Source of the DNA: Luteibacter jiangsuensis
GTDB lineage: Bacteria; Pseudomonadota; Gammaproteobacteria; Xanthomonadales; Rhodanobacteraceae
Length of the DNA stretch: 64,000 bases
Assembly (NCBI RefSeq): GCF_030812295.1
Contig: NZ_JAUSSK010000004.1
Span: 434,001-498,000, forward strand
Direction: 5' to 3'
A program made the translations under genes and the position numbers. The notes beneath the pieces are model-generated. The model was not told the DNA's origin, ran no database searches, and was given only the letters and a program-made list of their open reading frames with translations. Below, one piece after another: positions 34,056 to 43,733 of this stretch. How positions within the stretch are numbered: the stretch's first letter is position 1; each line of letters starts with the position of its first letter.

Positions 34056-34087
34056 GAAAAGGGCCTTGATTTCTCAAGGCCCTTTTC
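34056..34087. terminator. Bidirectional terminator next to tRNA-Gln
   Basis: A perfect 12-bp stem AAAAGGGCCTTG / CAAGGCCCTTTT (34057-34068 and 34075-34086) around a six-base loop; on the minus strand it ends in CCCTTTTCTTTTGG, so it terminates the tRNA transcript. Confidence 0.85.
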
Positions 34088-34091
34088 AGTT

Positions 34092-34165
34092 TGGCTGGGA
34101 GACTAGGATTCGAACCTAGATAAACGGAGTCAGAGTCCGTTGTCCTACCGTTAGACGATCTCCCA
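34092..34165 (-). tRNA. tRNA-Gln (anticodon CTG)
   Basis: The minus strand gives a 74-nt tRNA with acceptor TGGGAGA / TCTCCCA, discriminator G and encoded CCA, anticodon loop CTCTGAC (anticodon CTG, reading CAG) and T-loop GTTCGAATC. It lies between the island and rpsI; tRNA 3' ends are common integration points, and the island begins just beyond it. Confidence 0.95.
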
Positions 34166-34222
34166 ATAAACCGGGATTCGACGCGCTCTGACCTTGGTGC
34201 GTCGAACTTTGAAGCGCGTGTA

Positions 34223-34615
34223 TTAGCGCTTCGAGAACTGCGTGGCGCGGCGGGCCTTATGGAGGCCGACCTTCTTACGCTCGACTTCGCGGGCGTCGCG
34301 AGTCATGAAACCAGCCTTGCGCAGCGGCGACTTCAGCGCTTCGTCGTATTCGACGAGGGCGCGGGCGATGCCGAGGCGGATGGCGCCGGCCTGACCCGTG
34401 ATGCCGCCACCGGCGACCGTCACCATGATATCGAACTTCTCGACGTTGTCGGTCAGTTCGAGCGGCTGGCGCACGATCATGCGCGAGGTCTCACGACCGA
34501 AGAACTGCTCGAGCGGCTTGCCGTTGACGACGATGCCACCGGTGCCCTTGCGGAGGAACACGCGGGCGGCGGAGGTCTTGCGGCGGCCGGTACCGTAATT
34601 CTGCTGGATAGCCAT
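34223..34615 (-). CDS. rpsI: 30S ribosomal protein S9
   Basis: A 130-aa S9 with family signs [20 protein letters not shown], then [18 protein letters not shown] and the invariant C-terminal [18 protein letters not shown] that reaches the P-site tRNA. Second gene of rplM-rpsI, nine bases after rplM. Confidence 0.98.
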   Translation of the reverse strand: MAIQQNYGTGRRKTSAARVFLRKGTGGIVVNGKPLEQFFGRETSRMIVRQPLELTDNVEKFDIMVTVAGGGITGQAGAIRLGIARALVEYDEALKSPLRKAGFMTRDAREVERKKVGLHKARRATQFSKR

Positions 34616-34624
34616 GTCGATTCC

Positions 34625-35053
34625 TTAGATTTCCAGCGCCTGCGGCTGCTGTGCGGTGTGCGGGTGCTCGGCGCCGCCGTACACCTTGAGCTTGCGGTAC
34701 ATGGCGCGACCCAGCGGGTTCTTCGGCAGCATGCCCTTGACGGCGATCTCGATCACGCGCTCCGGATGCGTGGCCAGCAGATCCTTGAGACTCGTGGTCT
34801 TCAGGTTGCCGACGTAGCCGGTGAAGCGGTGGTACATCTTGTCGTCCAGCTTGGCACCGGTCACGGCCACCTTCTCGGCGTTGATCACGACGATGTAGTC
34901 GCCGGTATCGACGTGCGGGGTGAACTCGGGCTTGTGCTTGCCGCGGAGGCGACGCGCTACCTCGGTCGACAGGCGACCCAGGGTCTTGTTCGTGGCATCA
35001 ACCACGAACCAATCGCGCTTGACGCTTTCCGGCTTGGCGGTGAACGTTTTCAT
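34625..35053 (-). CDS. rplM: 50S ribosomal protein L13
   Basis: A 142-aa early-assembly protein of the large subunit. Visible: [60 protein letters not shown] and the C-terminal [20 protein letters not shown]. The ATG at 35053 is the family start; the open frame before it is leader. The leader probably carries the operon promoter and possible autoregulation, but no defined motif is seen. Confidence 0.98.
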   Translation of the reverse strand: MKTFTAKPESVKRDWFVVDATNKTLGRLSTEVARRLRGKHKPEFTPHVDTGDYIVVINAEKVAVTGAKLDDKMYHRFTGYVGNLKTTSLKDLLATHPERVIEIAVKGMLPKNPLGRAMYRKLKVYGGAEHPHTAQQPQALEI

Positions 35054-35319
35054 TTCAAATACCTGGTTTGCCGCCTGGACAGACGGAACACGGAATCGGT
35101 GAAAGCAAAGGCGCGAGAGAATAGCGGACTTTTCCCTCATCGCGCAAGCCCACGTTGCACGTGAGCTTTGGGCCGACAATCATAACATGATGACCGGGCC
35201 GCTTCACAAGCCTGCCCGGTCGATGGGAAGGCGACCGCGACAAGCGGCCGCAGCGCCTTCACCTGGTATCGGGCGGCGGGCATTGTAACGTGTGTCATCC
35301 CCGTACGTCAGGAGTCCCC

Positions 35320-35961
35320 ATGTCCGTTCGCTCGCTGAACCGTCTCGACCGCCTGCTTTCCGGCCTCGAACGCGCCATGGAGGCCGTCGCGGGCTCACCG
35401 GAGCCCGTCCGGCGCTCGCCGGGCGACGCGGTGCCGGATGCGCCCATGGACGACGCCGAGCGGCGCCATGCCGCCGGGCTGATGCGGATCAACCATGTGG
35501 GTGAAGTCTGTGCCCAGGCCCTTTATGTCGGCCAGGCGGCGCTCGCGCGGACCGAAGAGACACGGGGGCACCTGATGCATGCCGCACAGGAGGAAACCGA
35601 CCACCTGGCCTGGTGCGCCGAGCGCCTCAAGCAGCTCGACAGCCGCCCCAGCCTGCTCAACCCGCTGTGGTACGCCGGCAGCTACGCCATCGGCGTGGCC
35701 GCGGCGGCCGTCGGCGATCCGATCAGCCTGGGCTTCGTCGTCGAAACCGAGCGCCAGGTGGAGGCCCACCTTGCCGAGCACCTGGAGCGCCTGCCCCCGC
35801 AGGACGAGCGCTCCCGCGCGATCCTCCGCCAGATGCAGGCCGATGAGATACGCCACGCCGACGCCGCGCAGGCCCGCGGAGGTATCGACCTGCCGTGGCC
35901 CCTGCCGCGCCTGATGCACGCCGCGTCCACGGTGATGAAGACCGTCGCCTATCGCATCTGA
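35320..35961 (+). CDS. coq7: Demethoxyubiquinone hydroxylase
   Basis: A 213-aa diiron monooxygenase of ubiquinone synthesis (2-polyprenyl-3-methyl-6-methoxy-1,4-benzoquinone 3-hydroxylase). Iron ligands are in [35 protein letters not shown] and [10 protein letters not shown]. The N-terminal part after a short polar tail starts with [20 protein letters not shown]. The ATG at 35320 has GGAG upstream. Convergent with speD, separated by a bidirectional terminator. Confidence 0.95.
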   Translation: MSVRSLNRLDRLLSGLERAMEAVAGSPEPVRRSPGDAVPDAPMDDAERRHAAGLMRINHVGEVCAQALYVGQAALARTEETRGHLMHAAQEETDHLAWCAERLKQLDSRPSLLNPLWYAGSYAIGVAAAAVGDPISLGFVVETERQVEAHLAEHLERLPPQDERSRAILRQMQADEIRHADAAQARGGIDLPWPLPRLMHAASTVMKTVAYRI

Positions 35962-36027
35962 GCGGCGCCTCGGCAGCGGGCGTCGAAACCGCCTCCTTGC
36001 AAGTGGAAGTGTGCGATGCGCCGCGTT

Positions 36028-36098
36028 CCTGTCGGCGATGGGTGCCTGCCGTAGCCTGGCCCGCTGCCGCGGGATCGCCGACAAGGTCGGCTCCCACC
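36028..36098. repeat. REP-like inverted pair, partly degraded
   Basis: Left arm is only CCTGTCGGCGA (36028-36038); the right arm (36075-36098) is the full element with one mismatch (ACAAGG for ACAGGG). It shares the GGCCCGCTGCCGCGGGATC lead-in with the copies at 19570 and 62269. Confidence 0.65.
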
Positions 36099-36157
36099 AA
36101 AGCAGCCCTCCCTCCACGGCAGCTTTCCCACCACAGCGGTCCTTCCACCCGCACCAA

Positions 36158-36186
36158 GAAAAAACCCCGCTTTCGCGGGGTCTTTT
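36158..36186. terminator. Bidirectional terminator between coq7 and speD
   Basis: Stem CCCCGC / GCGGGG with loop TTTC, A-run before and TCTTTT after, serving both converging genes. Confidence 0.88.
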
Positions 36187-36188
36187 CG

Positions 36189-36974
36189 TCACATCAGGTT
36201 GCGGCCGTGGAAGAGTTCCTCGATCTCCCGGCGGAGCAGCGATTCGATGCGCTGGCGCTCCTTGAACGAGAGGTCGTCGGCCTGGGCCTCGAAGAGGTAG
36301 GTGTCGAGGTCGAAGTCCTTGATGTGCATCTTCGTGTGGAAGATGTTCTCCTGGTACACGTTCACGTCGAACATCTCGTATTTCTGGCGGATGTGCTTGG
36401 CCAGGTAGTCCTGCACCGAGTTGATCTTGTGATCCATGAAGTGCTTCTTGCCCTTCACGTCGCGCGTGAAGCCACGCACGCGGTAATCGGCGATCACGAT
36501 GTCCGACTCGAAGCTGTCGATCAGGTAGTTCAGGGCCTTCAGCGGCGAGATGACGCCGCAGGTGGCCACGTCGATATCGGCGCGGAAGGTGGCGATACCG
36601 TTGTGCGGATGGGTTTCCGGGTACGTATGGACGGTAATGTGGCTCTTGTCCATGTGCGCCACGACGGCGCCCGAGATCGTGTCGCGGCCGAGCTTCTCGA
36701 CCACCGGCTCCTCGGAAATGAGGATGGTGACCGACGCGCCCTGGGGATCGTAATCCTGGCGGGCGATGTTCAGGATGTTCGCGCCGATGATCTCAGCCAC
36801 GTCCGTCAGGATCTGGGTCAGGCGATCGGCGTCGTACTGCTCGTCGATGTACTCGATATAGTTCTGCCGCTGCTGTTCGGAAACGGCATAGCAGATATCG
36901 TAGATGTTGAAACTCAGCGCCTTGGTCAGGTTGTTGAAACCTTGCAGGCGAAGGCGGGGAAGCGGTTTGACCAC
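36189..36974 (-). CDS. speD: S-adenosylmethionine decarboxylase proenzyme
   Basis: A 261-aa pyruvoyl enzyme that makes decarboxylated AdoMet for spermidine synthesis. Self-cleavage occurs at the Ser of [17 protein letters not shown] (S111 in this numbering). Starts with GTG at 36974 ([20 protein letters not shown]), matching the family; no upstream ATG in frame has homology. Divergent from clp, as in Xanthomonas. Confidence 0.95.
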   Translation of the reverse strand: MVKPLPRLRLQGFNNLTKALSFNIYDICYAVSEQQRQNYIEYIDEQYDADRLTQILTDVAEIIGANILNIARQDYDPQGASVTILISEEPVVEKLGRDTISGAVVAHMDKSHITVHTYPETHPHNGIATFRADIDVATCGVISPLKALNYLIDSFESDIVIADYRVRGFTRDVKGKKHFMDHKINSVQDYLAKHIRQKYEMFDVNVYQENIFHTKMHIKDFDLDTYLFEAQADDLSFKERQRIESLLRREIEELFHGRNLM

Positions 36975-37311
36975 AGCGACTCTCCGAGGCCGGGGGAACG
37001 GCCAGCAGCAGACACGGGTTAGCAGCAAGGGTCCCCGCAACGATGAAAGACGACGAACGAGACGAGTAGTCTGCCCGGCGCTTGTGTACGACGTGAGACA
37101 AGGGGTCTGGACGCCGAGGGGGTGAAATTATGGGGCAAGATGGCGAAGATTTGAACACGCGGCGCGTCCCTCCCCCCAAATGGTGGATTTTGGCGCCCGG
37201 ATGTCTGCAATAATCCCCGGGGGACATGGCGAGTCGGCGACGCCTGACGGAAATCCGTCGGCTGACCGCTGAAGGGGAACGCCATGCCATTGAGGCTCAA
37301 CGGAATCTGCT
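36975..37311. other. Divergent speD-clp control region
   Basis: About 337 bases without a gene. I see AT-richer stretches near 37126-37136 (GAAATTATGG) and 37205-37215 (CTGCAATAATC) that could be -10 regions for the two genes. A site resembling half of a Crp/Clp box (GTGAG) lies at 37091 but is not a full palindrome. No hairpin of note. Confidence 0.5.
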
Positions 37312-38007
37312 GTGGCTCAACTCAAATATCTGTTGCAACAGGCGTTCGAACGGTCGCAGGCTCCCTCGAGCTTCGCGCCCGACCCGGCCTCCATGGGCCG
37401 CTTTCTGGATGCTTGCCACCGTCGTCGCTATCCGGGGAAGACGGCGATCATCCGGCCGGGAGACCCGGCCAACACGCTCTACTATGTCGTCGACGGCTCG
37501 CTTGCCGTCTGCACCGAGGACGAAGAAGGCCGGGAATTGATCCTGGCCTATATCAATCGCGGCCAGTTCATCGGTGAAATGGGGCTTTTCGTGGAACAGG
37601 CCCAGCGCGAGTCGCTGGTCCGTACGCGAACGGCCGTGGAAATGGCCGAGATCAGTTATGAACGGCTCTTCCAGCTCCTGGAAGGCCCGCTCGCCGCCGA
37701 ATGCCCGAAACTGCTGTTCGCCATCGGTTCGCAGTTGACCCATCGCCTGCTACGCACCTCTCGCCAGGTAAGCCGGATGGCGTTCATGGATGTGACGAAC
37801 CGGGTGTCCCGCACCTTGCTCGATCTCTGCCAGGAACCGGACGCCATGACCCACCCCGACGGGACGCAGATACGCATCTCCCGCCAGGAAGTCAGTCGCA
37901 TCGTCGGTTGCTCCCGTGAAATGGTGGGCCGCGTGCTCAAGCAACTCGAGGAAGAGCGGATGATCGACGTCGCGGGCAAGACCATCGTGGTCCGCGGCAC
38001 CCGCTAA
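37312..38007 (+). CDS. clp: Clp-type global regulator (Crp family)
   Basis: A 231-aa homologue of Xanthomonas Clp. The cyclic-nucleotide domain (about residues 28-130) has FRPGDP-like IIRPGDPANTLYYVVDGSLA and FIGEMGLFVEQAQRESLVRT; the helix-turn-helix is in ISRQEVSRIVGCSREMVGRV. In Xanthomonas the protein answers to c-di-GMP and controls many virulence and secretion genes. Start is GTG. The neighbouring speD and trp genes are the usual neighbours. Confidence 0.93.
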   Translation: MAQLKYLLQQAFERSQAPSSFAPDPASMGRFLDACHRRRYPGKTAIIRPGDPANTLYYVVDGSLAVCTEDEEGRELILAYINRGQFIGEMGLFVEQAQRESLVRTRTAVEMAEISYERLFQLLEGPLAAECPKLLFAIGSQLTHRLLRTSRQVSRMAFMDVTNRVSRTLLDLCQEPDAMTHPDGTQIRISRQEVSRIVGCSREMVGRVLKQLEEERMIDVAGKTIVVRGTR

Positions 38008-38012
38008 GACGC

Positions 38013-38034
38013 CGGGGCCCGTTCACGGGCCCCG
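38013..38034. terminator. Hairpin between converging clp and MarR-GNAT genes
   Basis: Stem CGGGGCCCG / CGGGCCCCG with a TTCA loop; the stop codon of the minus-strand gene lies in the loop. No T-run, so effectiveness is uncertain. Confidence 0.5.
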
Positions 38035-38973
38035 ATAGATCATGTAGACGTCCGCCCGCTCGTAATGCGAGCCGGGCCGGACGGATGCCTGACGGACGAA
38101 GCCGGCCCGCTCGTACATGCCCAGCGCCCGGTCCAGGCGACTGTTCGACTCCAGGAACAACTCCCGGCCGCCGCGGCGGTGGTATTCGATGATCGCCTCA
38201 TCGAGCAGCTTGCGACCGGCGCCAAGGCCCCTGTAGTTCTCGTCCACGCCCATCTTGGACAATTCATAGACGCCTTCGCTTTCGCGAATGAGCGCGCAGG
38301 TACCCACGACCTCGCCCGCGTAGAGTGCGAAGAAAATCGCCCCTCCCGCGTCGACGACCCGCCCTTCGGGATCGGCGAACAACGCGCTGTCGACCTCCTC
38401 CACGCGGAAATAGCGCTCCAGCCATTGCTGGTTGAGCCGACGGAAGTGCTCGCGCAGGCCCGGTTCGAAGGGCACGATTTCCACGGCCGCGCGCGACAAC
38501 CGGGCCCGCTGCTCAAGGATGGCCGCGACCAGCGGACGTTCGATAAGAGCCTGTTCGCAGCCGTCGATCGCCTCGAGCAGCGCGAGGCCGCGCGGCCCCA
38601 GCGATTCGGTCATGCCACGCCGGATGGCCAGCCATACCGGCCCCAGCGCACCCAGCGCGCGTTCGCCCGCGCCAGTCAGGGCCAGCACGCTGCGGCGGCC
38701 ATCCTGCGGATCGCGCTGGCGCACGACCATGCCGGCGTCGACCAGGCGGTCGGCGAGCTGGCTCACGGCGGAATGGGTCTGGCCAATCGCCAGCGCCATG
38801 TCGGTGACCGTCGTGGGGCCGACGTCGCGCAAATAGCGCAGCACCGGGAACCAGCGCGACTCGATACCCGCGCCGCACGCCTTGTAGACCTCGTCCACGG
38901 CCTGGTAGAACTGGTCGCTCAAGGCCTTGAGACGACTGCCGAGCGCCAGCTCACGCAGGGAAGAGAGGTACAT
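38023..38973 (-). CDS. MarR-GNAT fusion protein
   Basis: A 316-aa protein with an N-terminal MarR-type winged helix (about residues 10-145: TVTDMALAIGQTHSAVSQLA, DRLVDAGMVVRQRDPQDGRR, SVLALTGAG) and a C-terminal GNAT acetyltransferase (about 165-316: AGEVVGTCALIRESEGVYEL, MGVDENYRGLGAGRKLLDEA, LYLESNS-like LFLESNSRLDRALGMYERAG). It probably regulates a nearby gene in response to, or by modifying, a small molecule or protein; the target is unknown. It is divergent from the TSUP exporter gene. Confidence 0.9.
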   Translation of the reverse strand: MYLSSLRELALGSRLKALSDQFYQAVDEVYKACGAGIESRWFPVLRYLRDVGPTTVTDMALAIGQTHSAVSQLADRLVDAGMVVRQRDPQDGRRSVLALTGAGERALGALGPVWLAIRRGMTESLGPRGLALLEAIDGCEQALIERPLVAAILEQRARLSRAAVEIVPFEPGLREHFRRLNQQWLERYFRVEEVDSALFADPEGRVVDAGGAIFFALYAGEVVGTCALIRESEGVYELSKMGVDENYRGLGAGRKLLDEAIIEYHRRGGRELFLESNSRLDRALGMYERAGFVRQASVRPGSHYERADVYMIYRGP

Positions 38974-39111
38974 CGCCGATCCAATGGGGAGGTTTGGGAA
39001 AACGAGGCTAGCGGCGTCGCGATGCCGCACGCAAGCGTTCCCTCCTTTCTTCATGCCGGGATCGCACCCACCTCGTATATGGTGGACTCCGACCTATCCT
39101 GTGGACGGTAC

Positions 39112-39858
39112 ATGGACTGGACCCAATTCCTGATTTTCGTCGGCGTGGGCCTGCTCGCCCAACTGGTCGATGGTGCGCTCGGCATGGCCTACGGTGTCGT
39201 TTCCAACGCCGTGCTGCTCGCGCTGGGCCTGCCGCCTGCCGTGGCCAGCGCGACCGTCCATACGGCTGAAATTTTCACGACCGGCGTGTCCGGCGGTGCG
39301 CATGCGCTGTTCGGCAACGTCGACTGGAAGTCGTTCCGCCGGCTGGCCATTCCCGGCGTGATCGGCGGGGTGATCGGCGCGTGGTTCCTCGCCAGCGTAC
39401 CTGGCGACGCCATCAAGCCCTTTGTCTACGCGTACCTGTTGATCCTGGGCGTGGTGGTGCTGGTGCGCGCGGCCGGCAAGGTGGTCTCCCACCACCGGGT
39501 GCGCCACAAGGGAATCCTGGGTTTCGTCGCCGGCTTGCTCGACGCCATCGGCGGCGGGGGTTGGGGACCGATCACCACCTCCACCCTGCTTGCGCGCGGC
39601 GGTGCCGTGCGGCACACCATCGGCACCGTGAACGCGGCGGAGTTCGTCGTCACCGTGGCGATTTCCACTACGCTGATCGCGCACATGGGCATACAGCACT
39701 GGCCGATCGTCCTGGGCCTGCTCACGGGCGGGGTGATCGCGGCGCCACTGGCCGCCTGGCTGGTGAGGCACCTGCCACCACGCTACGTCATGATCGCCGT
39801 GGGTTGCCTCATCGTCGGGATCAGCCTCTACCAGCTGGGTAACTATGTCCTGCGCTAG
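39112..39858 (+). CDS. TSUP-family (TauE/SafE) permease
   Basis: A 248-aa inner-membrane protein with about eight helices. Family signs are FVGVGLLAQLVDGALGMAYG (helix 1), ASATVHTAEIFTTGVSGGAH and LLDAIGGGGWGPITTSTLLA in the repeat. TSUP members export sulfite, sulfoacetate or other sulfur/organic anions. The ATG at 39112 is preferred over 39079 because a GGACGG site is near. Divergent from MarR-GNAT and convergent with the HAD gene, with stops overlapping by three bases. Confidence 0.88.
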   Translation: MDWTQFLIFVGVGLLAQLVDGALGMAYGVVSNAVLLALGLPPAVASATVHTAEIFTTGVSGGAHALFGNVDWKSFRRLAIPGVIGGVIGAWFLASVPGDAIKPFVYAYLLILGVVVLVRAAGKVVSHHRVRHKGILGFVAGLLDAIGGGGWGPITTSTLLARGGAVRHTIGTVNAAEFVVTVAISTTLIAHMGIQHWPIVLGLLTGGVIAAPLAAWLVRHLPPRYVMIAVGCLIVGISLYQLGNYVLR

Positions 39859-40562
39859 AACCAGTACAGGATTTCCAGTTTGTCACCCAAGGCGCGCCCG
39901 GCCTTCTTCGCGGTCTTCGGCGTGGGATTGACCAGTTTCGCCGAGTCGGCTGCCTTGAGCAGGGGCAAGTCCGACAACGAGTCGCCGTAGGCGATGCTCC
40001 AGGGGCGCGGAATGCCCTCCCGCTCAAGTGCGCGCACCTTGGCGCCATCCACGTTATGCCGGATGAAGCGCATGCCGAACAGGCCACCGCGCGTCTGCGA
40101 GGCCACCAGTTCGTGGCCGCCGAGGTTCACCTCGTCAAGGATCGCCTCGACCATCTGCCGGTCGTTGCCGCTGACGACGATCACACGGTCGCCAGCATCG
40201 ACATGCCTGCGCAAGGTCGCCACCGCATCGCGAAAGAACACGCCGGGGCGCCGCGCGTAGGTTCGGGCATAGGCGTCGATCATCCGCCGGTACGAGGCCT
40301 CGCGACGGCCGAACGTGGTCACCCGCAGGAATACGCGGCCGAGGAAACGATTGCCTCGCACGCTGCCTATCAGCAAGGGCACCAGGGGCACGATGGGAAG
40401 CGCCAGCAGCAACCGCCAGCGCCCCGCGCCTGAAAGGCGTTCGCGAAAGAACATTTCCAGTGTCTGGTGGCGGACGATCACGCCATCGAAATCGAACAAC
40501 ACGACACGCCGTGCATCGGCGGCGGTGTCGTCGGCCACCGCCGTCGCTATCCCCTGGTCCAT
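39855..40562 (-). CDS. HAD-IB family phosphatase
   Basis: A 235-aa haloacid-dehalogenase phosphatase of the SerB-like IB class: nucleophile VVLFDFDGVIVRHQTLEMFF, motif II VIVVSGNDRQMVEAIL, Lys in the VDGAKVRAL segment and motif III YGDSLSDLPLLKAADSAKLV. The cap contains a basic, aromatic helix. Substrate not known. It starts 4 bases after trpC, so it is probably the last gene of the trpGDC operon. Confidence 0.88.
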   Translation of the reverse strand: MDQGIATAVADDTAADARRVVLFDFDGVIVRHQTLEMFFRERLSGAGRWRLLLALPIVPLVPLLIGSVRGNRFLGRVFLRVTTFGRREASYRRMIDAYARTYARRPGVFFRDAVATLRRHVDAGDRVIVVSGNDRQMVEAILDEVNLGGHELVASQTRGGLFGMRFIRHNVDGAKVRALEREGIPRPWSIAYGDSLSDLPLLKAADSAKLVNPTPKTAKKAGRALGDKLEILYWF

Positions 40563-40566
40563 CGCG

Positions 40567-41412
40567 TCAGTGTCGGTGCGGTTGTTGCGGCGGGGTACCG
40601 AAGAGCTTCTGCAATTCGGCGCCCGGATCGGCGGCGCGCATGAAGGCCTCGCCCACGAGGAAGGTATGAATGCCCGCCTCGCGCAGTCTGCGTACATCTT
40701 CGGTCGTGTGGATGCCCGATTCGGCGACGATCGCCGTATCCGGCCCGACACGGTCGTTGAGCTTCAGCGACGTGCCCAGTGAGGTCTCGAAGGTGCGCAG
40801 GTTGCGGTTGTTCACACCGATCAGGGGCGCGGGAAGGCTCAATGCCACCTCGAGTTCTTCCTCGTTGTGCACCTCGACGAGTACGTCGAGATCGAGCTCG
40901 GCGGCGAGCAAGGAAAGCTCGGTCAACCGGTTCTCGTCGTAGATCACATCTTCACCGCCCTTGTCGGCGAAGGCGGAAACGATCAACAGGATGCAGTCGG
41001 CACCGATCACGCGGGCCTCGTACACCTGGTACTCGTCGATGATGAAATCCTTGCGCAGGATGGGGAGCGAACAGGCCTTGCGGGCCTGGCCGACGTAATC
41101 TTCGTGGCCCTGGAAGAAATCGGCATCGGTGAGCACGGAAAGACAGGTGGCGCCTCCACGTTCGTAGCTGCGCGCGATCGCCGCCGGATCGAAGTCGGCA
41201 CGGATCAATCCCTTGCTCGGGCTGGCCTTCTTTATCTCGGCGATGACCGCCGGCTTGCCATCGTGCAGGCGCGCATCGATGGCGGCCACGAAGCCACGCG
41301 TATCCTCGAGGTCGGCGATGCGTGCCGCAAGGTCGTCGAGTGAGCGCTTACGGCTGCGCTCGGCGATCTCTTGCACCTTGCGGTCGAGAATGCGATGGAG
41401 AATGTCGGGCAT
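40567..41412 (-). CDS. trpC: Indole-3-glycerol phosphate synthase
   Basis: A 281-aa monofunctional TIM-barrel enzyme of tryptophan synthesis. Conserved: PAVIAEIKKASPSKGLIRAD, SYERGGATCLSVLTDADFFQ, LPILRKDFIIDEYQVYEARV, IGVNNRNLRTFETSL and VAESGIHTTEDVRRLREAGI. No fused PRAI domain. A 50-base gap with a hairpin separates it from trpD. Confidence 0.97.
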   Translation of the reverse strand: MPDILHRILDRKVQEIAERSRKRSLDDLAARIADLEDTRGFVAAIDARLHDGKPAVIAEIKKASPSKGLIRADFDPAAIARSYERGGATCLSVLTDADFFQGHEDYVGQARKACSLPILRKDFIIDEYQVYEARVIGADCILLIVSAFADKGGEDVIYDENRLTELSLLAAELDLDVLVEVHNEEELEVALSLPAPLIGVNNRNLRTFETSLGTSLKLNDRVGPDTAIVAESGIHTTEDVRRLREAGIHTFLVGEAFMRAADPGAELQKLFGTPPQQPHRH

Positions 41413-41435
41413 CGAGGGACTTCCTTGGGAAAGGC

Positions 41436-41456
41436 CGGGGCTTTCGGGGAGCCCCG
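41436..41456 (-). other. Intercistronic hairpin between trpD and trpC
   Basis: CGGGGCT / AGCCCCG stem with a seven-base loop, no T-run. Possibly an RNA processing or stability element. Confidence 0.4.
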
Positions 41457-41462
41457 ACGATA

Positions 41463-42494
41463 TCAGGCGCCGAGCCGTTGTGTCGCGGCCACGAACGCGT
41501 CCATTTTTACACGAGCCGCGCCACTTGCGATGGTCGCGCGGGCAAGGTCGATACCGGACTGTATGGAAGGCGTGACATCGGCGGTATACAACGCGGCACC
41601 CGCGTTCAGGCAGACGATGTCGTGGGGGACGCCAGGGGTGCCCGAAATGGCATCCAGCAGCATCCCCATGGATTCCGTCGAGTCTTCCACGCGGAGATTA
41701 CGGCTCGATGCCATCGACAGGCCGAAATCTTCCGGCTCGATCTCGTACTCATGCACGGCGCCATCGCGCAACTCGCCCACCATCGTCGCGGCACCCAGCG
41801 AAATCTCGTCCATCCCGTCGCGACCCCATACCACCATGGCATGCCTGGCCCCCAACGCCTGGAGCACCCGGATCTGGATGCCGACGAGGTCGGGATGGAA
41901 CACGCCCATGAGGATATTCGGGGCACCCGCCGGGTTGGTCAGCGGCCCGAGGATGTTGAAGATCGTCCGGACACCCATTTCACGACGGACGGGCGATACC
42001 ACCTTCATCGCCGGATGATGGTTGGGCGCGAACATGAAACCGATATCGGTCTGTTCCATGCAGACCGCGACCTGTGCCGGAAGCAGGTCGATGCGCGCGC
42101 CCAGGGCCTCGAGCACGTCGGCGCTGCCCGATTTGGACGAGACGCTGCGGCCACCGTGCTTGGCGACTCGCGCCCCGGCGGCCGCGGCGACGAACATGGA
42201 TGCCGTGGAGATGTTGAACGTCGATGCACCGTCACCGCCGGTGCCGACGATATCGAGGAAATGGGGATGGGGACCGGCCTCGACCTTCGCCGAAAGATCG
42301 CGCATCACCCGCGCGGCGCCGGTGATCTCGCCGACCGTCTCCTTCTTCACGCGCAGACCGGTGAGGATGGCTGCCGTCATCAGCGGGCTGACGTCGCCAC
42401 GCATGATCTGGTGCATCAGCTCGATCATCTCGTCGTGGAAGATCTCGCGGTGCTCGATCGTGCGCTGCAGCGCCTCGGAGGGAGTCATCGGCAT
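41463..42494 (-). CDS. trpD: Anthranilate phosphoribosyltransferase
   Basis: A 343-aa enzyme adding PRPP ribose phosphate to anthranilate. Key motifs: [20 protein letters not shown] (PRPP loop), [20 protein letters not shown], and the metal-binding [11 protein letters not shown]. Starts at 42494 or two codons later; AAGGATC precedes. Middle gene of trpGDC; trpE is not in the window. Confidence 0.97.
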   Translation of the reverse strand: MPMTPSEALQRTIEHREIFHDEMIELMHQIMRGDVSPLMTAAILTGLRVKKETVGEITGAARVMRDLSAKVEAGPHPHFLDIVGTGGDGASTFNISTASMFVAAAAGARVAKHGGRSVSSKSGSADVLEALGARIDLLPAQVAVCMEQTDIGFMFAPNHHPAMKVVSPVRREMGVRTIFNILGPLTNPAGAPNILMGVFHPDLVGIQIRVLQALGARHAMVVWGRDGMDEISLGAATMVGELRDGAVHEYEIEPEDFGLSMASSRNLRVEDSTESMGMLLDAISGTPGVPHDIVCLNAGAALYTADVTPSIQSGIDLARATIASGAARVKMDAFVAATQRLGA

Positions 42495-42510
42495 GGCGCT
42501 TTGATCCTTC

Positions 42511-43107
42511 TTACGCGGCGAGCGGCAGCGGCATGCCGAGGAAGTTGCGCAGCAGGTCGTGGCCATGCTGGGTGAGGATCGACTCCGGATGGAACTGCAC
42601 GCCCTCGATATCGAGCGTGCGATGGCGCAGGCCCATGATCTCGTCGATCGAGCCGTCCTCGCGCTCGGTCCAGGCGGTCACTTCGAGGCAATCCGGCACG
42701 GACCCCTTCTCGACCACCAGGGAGTGATATCGCGTGGCCTCGAACGGATTCGGCAGGCCGGCGAACACGCCCTGCCCGCGATGCCGGACGGGCGAGGTCT
42801 TGCCGTGCATGATCTCCCGTGCACGAATCACCTTGCCGCCGAATACCTGGCCGATGGCCTGATGCCCGAGGCAGACGCCGAAGATGGGCACTTCGCCCGC
42901 CATCTCGCGCAGGATGTCCATGGACACGCCCGAATCGTCCGGCGTACCCGGCCCTGGCGAGATCATGATCCGCGATGGCGCCAGTGCGCGGATGTCCGCG
43001 ATGGTGAGGGCATCGTTCCGTACGACTTTCACTTCCTGCCCCAACTCGCCGAGGTACTGGACGAGGTTGAAGGTGAAGCTGTCGTAGTTGTCGATCATCA
43101 GGAGCAC
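42511..43107 (-). CDS. trpG: Anthranilate synthase component II (glutamine amidotransferase)
   Basis: A 198-aa class I glutaminase subunit. It has [20 protein letters not shown], catalytic Cys in [13 protein letters not shown] and the His-Glu pair in [10 protein letters not shown]. It supplies ammonia to TrpE and may also serve p-aminobenzoate synthesis. The start is GTG with AGGAT seven bases upstream. First gene of the operon. Confidence 0.97.
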   Translation of the reverse strand: MLLMIDNYDSFTFNLVQYLGELGQEVKVVRNDALTIADIRALAPSRIMISPGPGTPDDSGVSMDILREMAGEVPIFGVCLGHQAIGQVFGGKVIRAREIMHGKTSPVRHRGQGVFAGLPNPFEATRYHSLVVEKGSVPDCLEVTAWTEREDGSIDEIMGLRHRTLDIEGVQFHPESILTQHGHDLLRNFLGMPLPLAA

Positions 43108-43332
43108 GTGCTTATCCTATTGATTTAGCACCCATTAAAGGATCGGATGGCTGCGGCATACCGCGTTTGGGTAGCCAGCGGGCCATTATCCGACGAACCC
43201 GCCGGCACGGACAGCCCGGAGCTCGAACCTTCGGGACCGGAGCGTCCGGGCGTGGGCCGCGATCAGGACGCGCCTCGCTTGTCCGCATCTCCCGCGCAGG
43301 CCATCCTAGGCGCCCCTTTCCCGGAGAACGCC

Positions 43333-43719
43333 ATGCCCTCGCTGGGTGCCGTCACTTTCCTCGTCCGCGACTACGACGAAGCGATCGCCTTCTTCGTCGA
43401 CGCGCTCGGCTTCGACCTGATCGAGGATTCGCCGCAGGGCGACGGCAAGCGCTGGGTCACCGTGGCGCCTCGCGGATCGCGCGGGACGCACTTGCTGCTG
43501 GCCCGTGCGGTAAATGACGAGCAAAAGGCGCATATCGGCAAACAAGGTGGCGGCCGCGTATTCCTGTTCCTGCAGACGGACGATTTCGCCGGCGACCATG
43601 CGCGCATGCTTGCGCACGGCGTACGTTTTCGCGAAGAACCCAGGCACGAACCTTACGGGACGGTCGCGGTCTTCGAGGACATCTACGGCAATGGCTGGGA
43701 CCTTATCCAGCCAGCGTGA
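43333..43719 (+). CDS. VOC-superfamily (glyoxalase-like) protein
   Basis: A 128-aa vicinal-oxygen-chelate protein with the usual pair of beta-alpha-beta units: GAVTFLVRDYDEAIAFFVDA, then LGFDLIED, and GRVFLFLQTDDFAGDHARML, ending PYGTVAVFEDIYGNGWDLIQ (metal ligand Glu). Starts at 43333 where GGAGAACGCC lies upstream; the open frame before it lacks homology. Probably a lyase or antibiotic-binding-like protein; substrate unknown. Divergent from trpG. Confidence 0.87.
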   Translation: MPSLGAVTFLVRDYDEAIAFFVDALGFDLIEDSPQGDGKRWVTVAPRGSRGTHLLLARAVNDEQKAHIGKQGGGRVFLFLQTDDFAGDHARMLAHGVRFREEPRHEPYGTVAVFEDIYGNGWDLIQPA

Positions 43720-43733
43720 CACGGGAAACAACC

